This document shows, in pieces, positions 40,634 to 47,214 of a stretch of DNA of 47,214 bases. Numbering within the stretch: position 1 is the first letter of the stretch; every line of letters begins with the position of its first letter. The notes below the pieces were generated by a model. That model did no database searches. It was not told the origin of the DNA and saw only the letters and a program-made list of their open reading frames with translations. The translations under genes were made by a program, and so were the position numbers. Source of the stretch: Proluteimonas flavola (GTDB taxonomy: Bacteria; Pseudomonadota; Gammaproteobacteria; Xanthomonadales; Xanthomonadaceae); NCBI RefSeq assembly GCF_021191705.1, contig NZ_JAIWPU010000016.1, positions 1 through 47,214 on the forward strand, given 5' to 3'.

Positions 40634-41542
40634 TCAGTACAGCGATCCGCCACCCGGCTGACGCTTGAACCGCCGGTGGATCCACAGGTACTGGTCGGGC
40701 GCGGCGCGGGCCATGTCTTCGACGCCGGCCATCACCGTCGCGGTATCCGCGGTCGCGTCCGGGGTCGGATACGGTTCGGGCGCCGGGGACAGCGTCAACG
40801 TGTAGCCGCCGTCGTCGCGGCGCACGTGGCGGTAGAACATCACCGCCGCGCCGGACAGGCGCGCGAGCGAGTGGGTCGAGGTCAGGCTGTGCGCGGGGCG
40901 GCCGAAGAACGGCACGTAGACCGCGTCGCCACCACTGGGATCTTGGTCGGGCGCGTACCACAGCAGGCCGCCGCGCTTGAGATGCCGCACCACGCCGCGC
41001 ACGTCGCGCTTGGGGAACATTGCCGCGGCATAGCGCGCGCGGCCGCGGCGCACGGCCCATTCCATGGCCGGCTCCGAATGCGGGCGATACATGCCGGCCA
41101 GCGGGACGTAGTCGCACATCAGGCGGCCGCAGACTTCGAGCGTTGTGAAGTGCCCGGACACGACGATCACGCCACGACCCGCCGCGCGCGCGGCTTCGAC
41201 ATGCTCGACGCCTTCGACGATCAGGCCGCGCTGCAGTGGCGCGATCGAGCCCCACCAGGCGCGTGCGAATTCGAACAGGCCGATGCCCAGCGCGTGGAAA
41301 TGCCGGCGCAGCAACGTGTTGCGCGCGGCGATGTCGAGCTCCGGAAAGCACAGTTCGAGATTGCGCGCGGCGACCCTGCGACGGCTGGACAGCGCGATGC
41401 GCAAGGTATCGCCGAGACCCCGACCCAGCGCGCGCTGCAGCGGCCACGGGATCCGCGCCGCGAGCGCCATCAGGCCGATGCCGATCCACGCCGGCCAGTG
41501 GCGGGGCGCGAGCGGCGGGCGGGGCGGGGGCGTCGTCGACAT
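40634..41542 (-). CDS. Lipid A late acyltransferase, LpxL/HtrB-like
   Basis: A 302-residue lysophospholipid acyltransferase. The catalytic H-x4-E motif is H131-FTTLE136 in VVSGHFTTLEVCG; other family segments are NLELCFPELD, LLRRHFHALGIGLFEFA, MYRPHSEPAMEW, PDQDPSGGDAVYVPFFG and the end WIHRRFKR. It uses an acyl carrier protein-bound fatty acid to acylate Kdo2-lipid IVA on the inner membrane. One hydrophobic helix is at about 18-35. It is divergent from waaA, the logical preceding step in the pathway, through only 50 bases. TACAAT six bases before the ATG suggests a leaderless transcript. LpxL versus LpxM/P is not settled. Confidence 0.88.
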   Translation of the reverse strand: MSTTPPPRPPLAPRHWPAWIGIGLMALAARIPWPLQRALGRGLGDTLRIALSSRRRVAARNLELCFPELDIAARNTLLRRHFHALGIGLFEFARAWWGSIAPLQRGLIVEGVEHVEAARAAGRGVIVVSGHFTTLEVCGRLMCDYVPLAGMYRPHSEPAMEWAVRRGRARYAAAMFPKRDVRGVVRHLKRGGLLWYAPDQDPSGGDAVYVPFFGRPAHSLTSTHSLARLSGAAVMFYRHVRRDDGGYTLTLSPAPEPYPTPDATADTATVMAGVEDMARAAPDQYLWIHRRFKRQPGGGSLY

Positions 41543-41548
41543 CGCGCC

Positions 41549-41554
41549 ATTGTA
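41549..41554 (-). promoter_or_regulatory. Candidate -10 box for a leaderless lpxL-like transcript
   Basis: On the minus strand TACAAT is followed by GGCGCG then the ATG at 41542. This is the best -10 match of the five six-base-spaced examples. The 50-base gap must hold both divergent promoters. Confidence 0.5.
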
Positions 41555-41580
41555 GAAGGTGGTGCCGAGCAGGCATCCGC

Positions 41581-41586
41581 TATCCT
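41581..41586 (+). promoter_or_regulatory. Candidate -10 box for a leaderless waaA transcript
   Basis: TATCCT is followed by GTGCGG then the ATG at 41593. It faces away from the lpxL-like promoter; the two -10 boxes are 26 bases apart, so transcription from each may interfere with the other. No Shine-Dalgarno is present. Confidence 0.45.
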
Positions 41587-41592
41587 GTGCGG

Positions 41593-42933
41593 ATGCGGGC
41601 CGACACCACAGAACGACTGCTGCGCGGCCTCTATTCGGCCCTGCTCGTCGTGCTTGCGCCGATCACGGTCTATCACCTGATCTGGCGCGGCTTCCGCCAG
41701 TCGGCCTACCTGCTGCGCTGGGACGAGCGTTACGGCATCTATCGCACGCCGCCGCTGACGGCGCCGGTGTGGGTGCACGCGGTGTCGGTCGGCGAGGTCA
41801 ACGCGGCCGCGCCGCTGATCAATGCATTGCTCGCGCGCGATCCGGCGCGTCGCCTGCTGGTCACCACGATCACGCCGACCGGTTCGGAGCGCGTACGCAC
41901 GCTGTGGGGCGATCGCGTCGAACACGTGTATCTGCCCTACGACCTGTCAGGCGCGGTGCGGCGTTTCCTGCGCCATTTCCGCCCCCAGATCGGCCTGATC
42001 GTCGAAACCGAACTGTGGCCGAACCTGCTGTTCTGCTGCCGCGATGCCGGCGTGCCCACGGTGATCGTCAATGCGCGGCTGTCGGCGCGTTCGCTGCGCG
42101 GCTATCGCGTGCTGCGGCCGCTGGTCGGCCGCGCGTTGCGCACCGTGCGCCGGGTCGCGACGCAGTCCGCCGACGACGGCAAGCGGTTCGTGAAGCTCGG
42201 CGCGCTGCGCCACGCGGTGATCGACACCGGCAACCTGAAGTTCGACATCACCCCCGACGAGACGAAGATCGCGGCGTTGGTCGCCGACTTCCGTGGTTGC
42301 GCTGGCGTGCGTCCGGTGTGGATCGCGGCCAGTACGCATCCCGAGGAGGAGGCGGCGGTCATCGACATCCATCGCCGCCTGCGCCTGCGCTGGCCGGATC
42401 TGCTGCTGATCTGGGCGCCGCGCCACCCCGAACGCTTCCGCAGCGCGATGCAGCTCGGCGTCGACGCCGGCTGGCGCGTGGCGACGCGCGCGCTGACCAC
42501 TTGGCCCGATGCCGGCGACGATGTCTTCGTGCTCGACACGCTCGGTGAACTCGGCCTGTTCTTCGCCTGCGCCGATGTCGCCTTCGTCGGCGGCAGCCTG
42601 CAGGACATCGGCGGCCACAACCTGCTCGAACCAGCTGCGGTCGGCACGCCGGTGGTCACCGGGCCGCATCTGCAGAACTTCGCCGACATCGCCAGGCAGC
42701 TCGGCCGCGCGGAGGCGCTGCGCATCGGCGCGGACGCGAATGCGGTGCACGACCACATCGCCGCGCTGCTCGACGATGCGCACGCGCGCGAGGCGATGGC
42801 CGAGGCCGGCCGCGCGCTCGTCGCCAACGGCCGCGGCGCACTGGCGCGCACGCTGGCATTGATCGAGCCCGATCTGCCGGTGCCGGAACCGAAAACGGCG
42901 CGGATCCTGCGATCCGCGCCGTCGTCGTTCTGA
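41593..42933 (+). CDS. waaA: 3-deoxy-D-manno-octulosonic acid (Kdo) transferase
   Basis: A 446-residue WaaA/KdtA, adding Kdo from CMP-Kdo to lipid IVA. One N-terminal helix (LYSALLVVLAPITVYHLIW) anchors it to the inner membrane. Next is the WVHAVSVGEVNAA acceptor-side motif, then LLVTTITPTGSERV, LIVETELWPNLL, VNARLSARS, and later IAASTHPEEE and FVGGSLQDIGGHNLLEPAA in the CMP-Kdo binding half. Length and order match the family. The codons at the end encode ARILRSAPSSF, and the DNA there doubles as a terminator for the converging tolC gene. Divergent with lpxL-like gene, the next enzyme of the pathway. Confidence 0.94.
   Translation: MRADTTERLLRGLYSALLVVLAPITVYHLIWRGFRQSAYLLRWDERYGIYRTPPLTAPVWVHAVSVGEVNAAAPLINALLARDPARRLLVTTITPTGSERVRTLWGDRVEHVYLPYDLSGAVRRFLRHFRPQIGLIVETELWPNLLFCCRDAGVPTVIVNARLSARSLRGYRVLRPLVGRALRTVRRVATQSADDGKRFVKLGALRHAVIDTGNLKFDITPDETKIAALVADFRGCAGVRPVWIAASTHPEEEAAVIDIHRRLRLRWPDLLLIWAPRHPERFRSAMQLGVDAGWRVATRALTTWPDAGDDVFVLDTLGELGLFFACADVAFVGGSLQDIGGHNLLEPAAVGTPVVTGPHLQNFADIARQLGRAEALRIGADANAVHDHIAALLDDAHAREAMAEAGRALVANGRGALARTLALIEPDLPVPEPKTARILRSAPSSF
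42892..42922 (-). terminator. Rho-independent terminator of tolC, inside the 3' end of waaA
   Basis: ACGGCGCGGATC (42895-42906) and GATCCGCGCCGT (42911-42922) form a perfect 12-base stem with a four-base loop. Read on the minus strand it ends in TTTTC. It thus fits the leftward tolC transcript, while the same bases encode the last residues of WaaA on the plus strand. Confidence 0.82.
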
Positions 42934-42943
42934 TCGGACCGGC

Positions 42944-44302
42944 TTACTGGGGCGGCGTGGCGGCACCGGCGCCAGTGGACGCGCCGACGCTGCTGACGTC
43001 GACGGTCAGCTGGCGGTTCACGTCCTGCAGGTTGCCGATGTCCAGCGTGCCCGCGGCCTGTTCGAGCAGCAGGCGACTCTGCAGGAAGTTGTACTTGGCG
43101 AAGGCATAGGCCTGGCGCGCCGAGAACAGGTTCTGCTGGTTGATCAACACGTCGATGACCGTACGCGTACCGACTTCCAGCCCGACCTGCGAGGCCTCGT
43201 AGGCGCTGTTGGCCGAGACCAGGGCAAGGCGGCGCGCCTCGACCTCGGTGATGCCGGCGACGAGGTTCTGGTAGGCGCTGCGGGTGTTGCGCTCGATCGC
43301 GCGACGCTGGGCTTCGTACTGGTCGCCGGCGATGTCGCGCTGGGCGATCGACTGGCGCACGCGCGACTGAGTGATGCCGCCGCTGAAGATCGGCACGGTC
43401 AGCGTCAGACCGATGCTGTTGGTCTCCGACTCGCGCTGCTGCGAATCCAGGCTGCGTTCGCCCCAGCTGTCGCTCCTGCCGTAGCTCGCACCGAGATCGA
43501 GCGTCGGCAGGTGGGCCGACTTCGCCGCGGTCACGCCGTATTCGGACGCCGTCACTTGGTAACGCAACGCCTGCAACTGCGGGTTCTGCTCGATCGCGGT
43601 GGCGACCCACGCCTCGGCGTCGCGGCCTTCCGGCAGCTGCGGGGTGAAATCGTCCGGCAGGCCGCGCAGGTCGCGGATTTCCGAGCCGGTGATCTCGGCA
43701 AGCGCCTGGTAGGCATCCTGCAGCGCATTGCGCTGGACGATCGTGTTCGCGCGCGCGCTGTCGTACTGGGCGCGGGCTTCGTGCACGTCGGTGATCGGGG
43801 CCAGGCCCACTTCGAGGCGCTTGTCGGCGAAGTCGAACTGGCGCTTGAACGCGGTCTCGGCGGCTTCCGCGGCGGCCAGCGTTTCGGTCGCGACCAGCAC
43901 GTCGAAATAGGCCGCGGCAGTGCGCGTGATCAGCGAGTCGTTGTCGGCGTCGAGCTGGAAGTCGGCCGCCGTGCTCAGCGCACGCTGCGAGCGCAGTGTC
44001 GCGATCTGGCCCCAGTCGAACAGCACCTGGCCGGCATTGACGCCGACGCTGCGCGTGCGTGCTTTTCCGGACTGGCCTGCGCGGCGGCTGTCGGTCAGCG
44101 AGGCGCTGCCGTTGATCTGCGGCAGCAGCGCGCCCCGGGCCTGGACCGCGCCTTCCTTGGTCGACAGGCGCTGCGATTCGGCGATCGACAGCGTCGGGTC
44201 ATTGGTACGGGCCAGCTCGTAGGTCTGGACGAGATCGGCGGCCAGCAGCGGGCTGGACGTCAGCGCGAGTGCGAGCGACAGGAACAGGGGGCGGCGGAAC
44301 AT
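42944..44302 (-). CDS. tolC: TolC-family outer membrane efflux channel
   Basis: A 452-residue TolC-type channel. The signal peptide ends LTSSPLLA at about residue 21, followed by ADLVQTYELARTNDPTL, the standard TolC opening. Two tandem OEP domains each contain long alpha hairpins with heptad repeats (TEYGVTAAKSAHLPTLDLGA and related GALLPQINGSASL) and beta strands for the membrane barrel. The C-terminal tail is Ala/Gly/Thr-rich. It lets RND, ABC and MFS exporters cross the outer membrane. It follows the pcm-like gene by 17 bases, so it is cotranscribed with it. GGATCC precedes the ATG with a weak Shine-Dalgarno. An adaptor gene lies 1.5 kb away. Confidence 0.93.
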   Translation of the reverse strand: MFRRPLFLSLALALTSSPLLAADLVQTYELARTNDPTLSIAESQRLSTKEGAVQARGALLPQINGSASLTDSRRAGQSGKARTRSVGVNAGQVLFDWGQIATLRSQRALSTAADFQLDADNDSLITRTAAAYFDVLVATETLAAAEAAETAFKRQFDFADKRLEVGLAPITDVHEARAQYDSARANTIVQRNALQDAYQALAEITGSEIRDLRGLPDDFTPQLPEGRDAEAWVATAIEQNPQLQALRYQVTASEYGVTAAKSAHLPTLDLGASYGRSDSWGERSLDSQQRESETNSIGLTLTVPIFSGGITQSRVRQSIAQRDIAGDQYEAQRRAIERNTRSAYQNLVAGITEVEARRLALVSANSAYEASQVGLEVGTRTVIDVLINQQNLFSARQAYAFAKYNFLQSRLLLEQAAGTLDIGNLQDVNRQLTVDVSSVGASTGAGAATPPQ

Positions 44303-44319
44303 GGAGGATCCTTGGACGA

Positions 44320-44982
44320 TCAGAGAGTGAACTGCGGCACCGGCGCGGCGCCTGCGAGATAGGCGAGTCCGGTTTCGAACAACGATTCGATGCGCGGCGC
44401 GTTGACAGCGTCGCCCTCGCGGTGGACCAGCACGGCCTCCATCGCGGGCGCGCGGCCGCGGACGATGAACATGCGGCCGCCGGGACGCAGCCACTGCACG
44501 AAGCGCTCGGGGATCACGTCGACGGCGCCACAGACGCAGATCGCGTCGAAACGGCGGTCGGTGTTCCAGGCGAACGCATCGGCGGCGATCACGTCGACGT
44601 TGGCGATGCCCTGCGCCTGCAGGCGGCCGCGGGCGGCGTCGGCGAGGTCGTCGTGGCGCTCGAGGCTGACGACGTCACGGGCCAGCCAGCCCATGCACGC
44701 GGCCAGATAACCGCTGCCGGTGCCGATCTGCAGCACTTCGTCGCCCTGTTCGAGCTTCAGCGCCTGCAGCGCACGGCCTTCGACCACGGGCTTGAGCATG
44801 TGTTCGCCGTGGCCGAGCGGGAGTTCGAGGTCGGCATAGGCCAGCGCGCGGCGCGCGTCGGCCACGAAGGCCTCGCGCGGCAGGCGCGAAATCGTTTCGA
44901 GCACGCGCGCATCGAGCACGTCCCAGGGCCGGACCTGTTGTTCCACCATCGCCGCGCGGGCCTTGGCGTAGTCGATCGTCAT
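44320..44982 (-). CDS. PCMT-family methyltransferase, L-isoaspartate methyltransferase-like
   Basis: A 220-residue SAM-dependent methyltransferase. The SAM motif I is VLQIGTGSGYLAA and motif II is DAICVCGAVDVIPE, as in Pcm; also RVLETISRLPREAFV near residue 30 matches the family start. However the Pcm substrate loop with TISQPY is replaced by LGHGEHMLKPVVEG, so true isoaspartate repair is not certain. The tolC-linked copy is a recognised branch. AAGGAA lies about ten bases before the ATG, and TAGAAT at 45014-45019 (minus strand) is a probable -10. The gene opens the operon with tolC. Confidence 0.85.
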   Translation of the reverse strand: MTIDYAKARAAMVEQQVRPWDVLDARVLETISRLPREAFVADARRALAYADLELPLGHGEHMLKPVVEGRALQALKLEQGDEVLQIGTGSGYLAACMGWLARDVVSLERHDDLADAARGRLQAQGIANVDVIAADAFAWNTDRRFDAICVCGAVDVIPERFVQWLRPGGRMFIVRGRAPAMEAVLVHREGDAVNAPRIESLFETGLAYLAGAAPVPQFTL

Positions 44983-45119
44983 TGTTGCGGGTTCCTTCGT
45001 TCGCCAGCGCGCAATTCTAACGGTGCGGGCGCGGGTCCATCATCGCGGGGGGATTGCGGTCGACGCAGTGCCGGAAGTCACCGGCCCAGACGGCACGCGG
45101 GGCGCACATGCGACCGCGT

Positions 45120-45797
45120 TCAGCGACGCCCGTAGGCGCGCAGGAACATGTCCACCGAAGCTTCCAGGTGCGCGCGCCGTTGGCCGGCGCAACTGCCGGC
45201 CTCGTCGCAGTCGAACACCATCCGCTGGTGCAGGTCGCCCTTGAGCAGCACGAAGAACTGCGCCGCCGCCGTCGGCACGAGGGCCTCGTCGATGTCCAGG
45301 TCGCCGCTCTCGATCCGGCGCCGGAGCATCGCCGCGAACGACGCCTGCACGCGCTCGGGGCCGCCCTTCCAGAACCGCTGCGGCAGGCGCTTTTCGACCA
45401 TCTGCGGGGTGCACAGCAGGCGGTGGCCGGCGACCGCCTCGGGCGAGGACACCATCGTGAAGAACGCTTCGGCGACTTGCAGCAGGCGCTGGCGCAGCGG
45501 CGTGGCCGGCGCGGGTTCGAACACCGAATCGGGCATCTGCTGTTCGCAGTAGCGCGCCGCAGCCTCGGTGAACAGCGTGTCCTTGTCGCCGAAATGGCTG
45601 TAGACGGTCAGCTTGGACACGCCGGCCTCGGCCGCGATCTGGTCCATGCTCACGCCCTCGTAGCCCTGCTGCAGGAACATGCGTTCCGCGGCTTCGAGGA
45701 TCGCCGCGCGCTTGGCCAGATCCTTGGGACGGCCTGGACCGGCCGGCACCTTTTCGGGCGTCGGGGCAAGGGGCAGCGAGGACGGGCGCGTCGACAT
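45120..45797 (-). CDS. TetR-family transcriptional repressor
   Basis: A 225-residue regulator. The N-terminal helix-turn-helix, residues about 28-75, contains RAAILEAAERMFLQQGYEGV, MDQIAAEAGVSKLTVYSHFG and DKDTLFTEA, matching the TetR_N domain. The N-terminal extension with P-rich PLAPTPEKVPAGPGRP is somewhat long. The rest is the helical ligand-binding and dimer domain, with GGPERVQASFAAMLRRRIES. It is divergent from the RND adaptor gene and most likely represses it and itself by binding the gap at 45805-45836. TATAGT in that gap is a probable -10 box giving a leader of only a few bases. The inducing drug or metabolite is unknown. Confidence 0.92.
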   Translation of the reverse strand: MSTRPSSLPLAPTPEKVPAGPGRPKDLAKRAAILEAAERMFLQQGYEGVSMDQIAAEAGVSKLTVYSHFGDKDTLFTEAAARYCEQQMPDSVFEPAPATPLRQRLLQVAEAFFTMVSSPEAVAGHRLLCTPQMVEKRLPQRFWKGGPERVQASFAAMLRRRIESGDLDIDEALVPTAAAQFFVLLKGDLHQRMVFDCDEAGSCAGQRRAHLEASVDMFLRAYGRR

Positions 45798-45804
45798 GGC
45801 GGGG

Positions 45805-45836
45805 AATACTATACCAATCAGTTCTGAAAATATACG
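45805..45836. promoter_or_regulatory. A/T-rich divergent promoter/operator for tetR and the adaptor gene
   Basis: The strongest A/T-rich patch in its area. Minus-strand TATAGT (45808-45813) is a -10 candidate for tetR, AATATA/TATACG (45829-45836) for the adaptor, and the imperfect dyad ACCAATCAGT (45813-45822) lies between them, a likely operator half-pair for the TetR protein. Confidence 0.5.
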
Positions 45837-45872
45837 ATGCGCCTCCGTATTCCCGCTTGCTGGACGGTCGCC

Positions 45873-47021
45873 ATGCGCCGCCTGACCCTGCTTCGCCCCT
45901 TCCGCCCTGCGCTGCCGCTGCTCGCCGCCTGTGCGCTGGCACTGGCGGGTTGCGGCGATCGCCCTGCGCCCGAGCCTGCGGCCCGTCCGGTGCTCGTGGT
46001 GACGCCCGCAGCGGCAGGCGGCAATGGTGCGTCCGCGTTCGCTGGCGAGATCCGCGCCCGCGAGGAAAGCGCGCTGGCGTTCCAGGTCGGCGGGCAGCTG
46101 CTGCGACGCGATGTCGATGCCGGCGCGCATGTGCGTCGTGGCCAGGTGCTGGCCGAGATCGATCCCGGCGACCTGCGGTTGCAGCAGCAGTCGGCGCAGG
46201 CGCAGGTCGCCTCGGCCGAAGCGGAATATGCGCGCACCCGCACCGACCGCGCGCGTTACGCCGCGCTCGTCGACCAGCAACTGATCAGCCGCTCGCAGAT
46301 GGACGCACAGGATGCGGCCTACACCGCGGCGCAGGCGCAGCTGCGCGCCGCGCGCGCGCAGGCGGATGTCGCCGGCAACCAGGCGGGCTATACGCAACTG
46401 CGTGCACCGCGCGACGGCGTCATCGCCAGCCGCGAGGCCGAAGCCGGGCAGGTGGTCGCGGCGGGCCAGGCGATCTTCATGCTCGCCGGCGACGACGGCC
46501 GCGAAGTCGCGATCGCCTTGCCGGAATCGCGCATCGCCGCGTTCGCGATCGGCCAGCCGGCGCAGATCGAACTGTGGAACCGGCCAGGCGTGCGCGTGCC
46601 GGGCACGATCCGCGAGATCGCCGCGGCTGCCGACCCGCAGGCGCGCACCTACGCCGCGCGCGTGGCGATCGCCGACGCCGCGGTCGAAGGCCTCGAACTC
46701 GGACAGAGCGCACGCGTGTACCTCGCCGCCGCGACATCGGACACGGCTCTGCAGGTGCCGTTGACCGCGATCCAGCCGGGCGCGGATGGCGGCAAGGCGG
46801 TCTGGGTCGTCGACCGCGCCGAAGGCACGCTGCGCTCGGTGCCCGTCGAAACCGGTCCCTACGGCGCGCGCAGCGTGCCGGTGCTCTCGGGCCTCGCGCC
46901 CGATGCGCTTGTGGTCGCGGCCGGTGGGCATCTGCTGCGCGAAGGTCAACGGGTGACGCCAGTGGATCGCGAGAACCGGCCCCAACAACTGGAAGTGCCG
47001 AAGCCGGCAGCAGTGAAATGA
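45873..47021 (+). CDS. RND efflux periplasmic adaptor (membrane fusion) lipoprotein
   Basis: A 382-residue adaptor of the HlyD/AcrA type. A lipobox LAGC at residues 25-28 (LALAGCGDRP) makes it a lipoprotein; an upstream ATG at 45837 is also possible but would lengthen the leader before the signal. The domains are a biotinyl-like region (VLVVTPAAAGGN... FQVGGQLLRRDVDAGAHVRR), a coiled-coil hairpin (QQQSAQAQVASAEAEYARTR), a lipoyl return (AGYTQLRAPRDGVIASREAE) and beta-barrel (VAIALPESRIAAFAIGQPAQ). It joins an inner-membrane pump to a TolC channel. No pump gene follows within the window; 193 bases with two repeats come next. It is probably controlled by the TetR gene. Confidence 0.92.
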   Translation: MRRLTLLRPFRPALPLLAACALALAGCGDRPAPEPAARPVLVVTPAAAGGNGASAFAGEIRAREESALAFQVGGQLLRRDVDAGAHVRRGQVLAEIDPGDLRLQQQSAQAQVASAEAEYARTRTDRARYAALVDQQLISRSQMDAQDAAYTAAQAQLRAARAQADVAGNQAGYTQLRAPRDGVIASREAEAGQVVAAGQAIFMLAGDDGREVAIALPESRIAAFAIGQPAQIELWNRPGVRVPGTIREIAAAADPQARTYAARVAIADAAVEGLELGQSARVYLAAATSDTALQVPLTAIQPGADGGKAVWVVDRAEGTLRSVPVETGPYGARSVPVLSGLAPDALVVAAGGHLLREGQRVTPVDRENRPQQLEVPKPAAVK

Positions 47022-47064
47022 CGGACGTCGTCATGGCGAGCCGGTCCCGTTCGGGGCACCCACA

Positions 47065-47086
47065 CCTCCCCCGTTTGCGGGGGAAG
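47065..47086. repeat. Short family B hairpin
   Basis: CCTCCCCCGTTTGCGGGGGA AG is a short palindrome with the same CCCCCG/CGGGGG core as the compound repeats near 25171 and 33242. It lies 44 bases after the adaptor gene. Confidence 0.55.
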
Positions 47087-47120
47087 ATGGGTGGCGACCT
47101 GCATCCGCCGCGGTGCGCCG

Positions 47121-47186
47121 GTGGGAGCGCGCTTGCGCGCGAATGCGCTTTCCGGGTGAAGCCCTCGCGCGCAAGCGCGCACCCAC
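47121..47186. repeat. REP-like palindrome, family A, copy 4
   Basis: Arms 47121-47142 (GTGGGAGCGCGCTTGCGCGC GA) and 47165-47186 match as inverted repeats with one mismatch around a 22-base loop. It closely resembles the copies near 148 and 15113. The window ends 28 bases later without any detectable gene start. Confidence 0.85.
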
Positions 47187-47214
47187 CGGGGGGCCTGCGG
47201 TGGACCCCGTGCAA

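Overview
The window is very GC-rich, densely coded DNA from a Gram-negative gammaproteobacterium. Lipid A/LPS genes (LpxL-type acyltransferase, Kdo transferase, O-antigen ligase), a TolC channel and an RND adaptor show an outer membrane. The gene content, together with a dispersed GTGGGAGCGCGC palindrome, most resembles the Xanthomonadaceae/Lysobacteraceae (Lysobacter or Luteimonas relatives); the genus is my inference. I see no rRNA, tRNA, CRISPR array, transposase or prophage gene. The very long antisense reading frames are artefacts of high GC.

Layout. 0.2-4.6 kb: DinG-type Fe-S helicase, DUF2884 lipo/periplasmic-type protein, class C beta-lactamase-fold hydrolase. 4.6-11.6 kb: four-PAS hybrid histidine kinase, DUF72 protein, MFS exporter, a flavin-fold protein with a histone H1-like tail, two hypotheticals. 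11.6-15.2 kb: EEP-fold membrane hydrolase, aldo/keto reductase, MscS channel. 15.2-23.6 kb: a respiratory block. Leftward genes encode oxidase subunit II, a fused subunit I/III, a small membrane protein and a DUF2231 protein, then CtaG, a membrane ferredoxin-reductase-like protein and a 28-residue membrane peptide. A rightward HemJ/CopD-like gene plus a DUF4329 gene and a tightly linked secreted small protein sit between the two leftward groups.

23.8-26.8 kb: a two-gene DNA repair/modification module, a radical SAM protein with helix-hairpin-helix and a DUF4130-UdgX fusion. 26.9-36.3 kb: small secreted proteins (tandem PepSY, EF-hand), a TspO-like membrane protein, oligopeptidase A, a CPA1 antiporter, DUF2218, phosphoglycolate phosphatase, ELM1-family protein, RutE-like nitroreductase. 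36.4-37.9 kb: YceI lipoprotein and a pirin lacking the usual metal ligands. 37.9-42.9 kb: LPS assembly genes. 42.9-47.0 kb: pcm-like/tolC operon and a divergent TetR/RND adaptor pair.

Non-coding structure is informative. Two palindromic repeat families lie in the gene gaps, one copy interrupted by a 34-base G run. Five genes carry a -10-like hexamer exactly six bases before the ATG and no Shine-Dalgarno, suggesting leaderless transcripts, including both genes of the divergent lpxL/waaA pair. Two convincing Rho-independent terminators are visible, after yceI and, for tolC, inside the 3' end of waaA.
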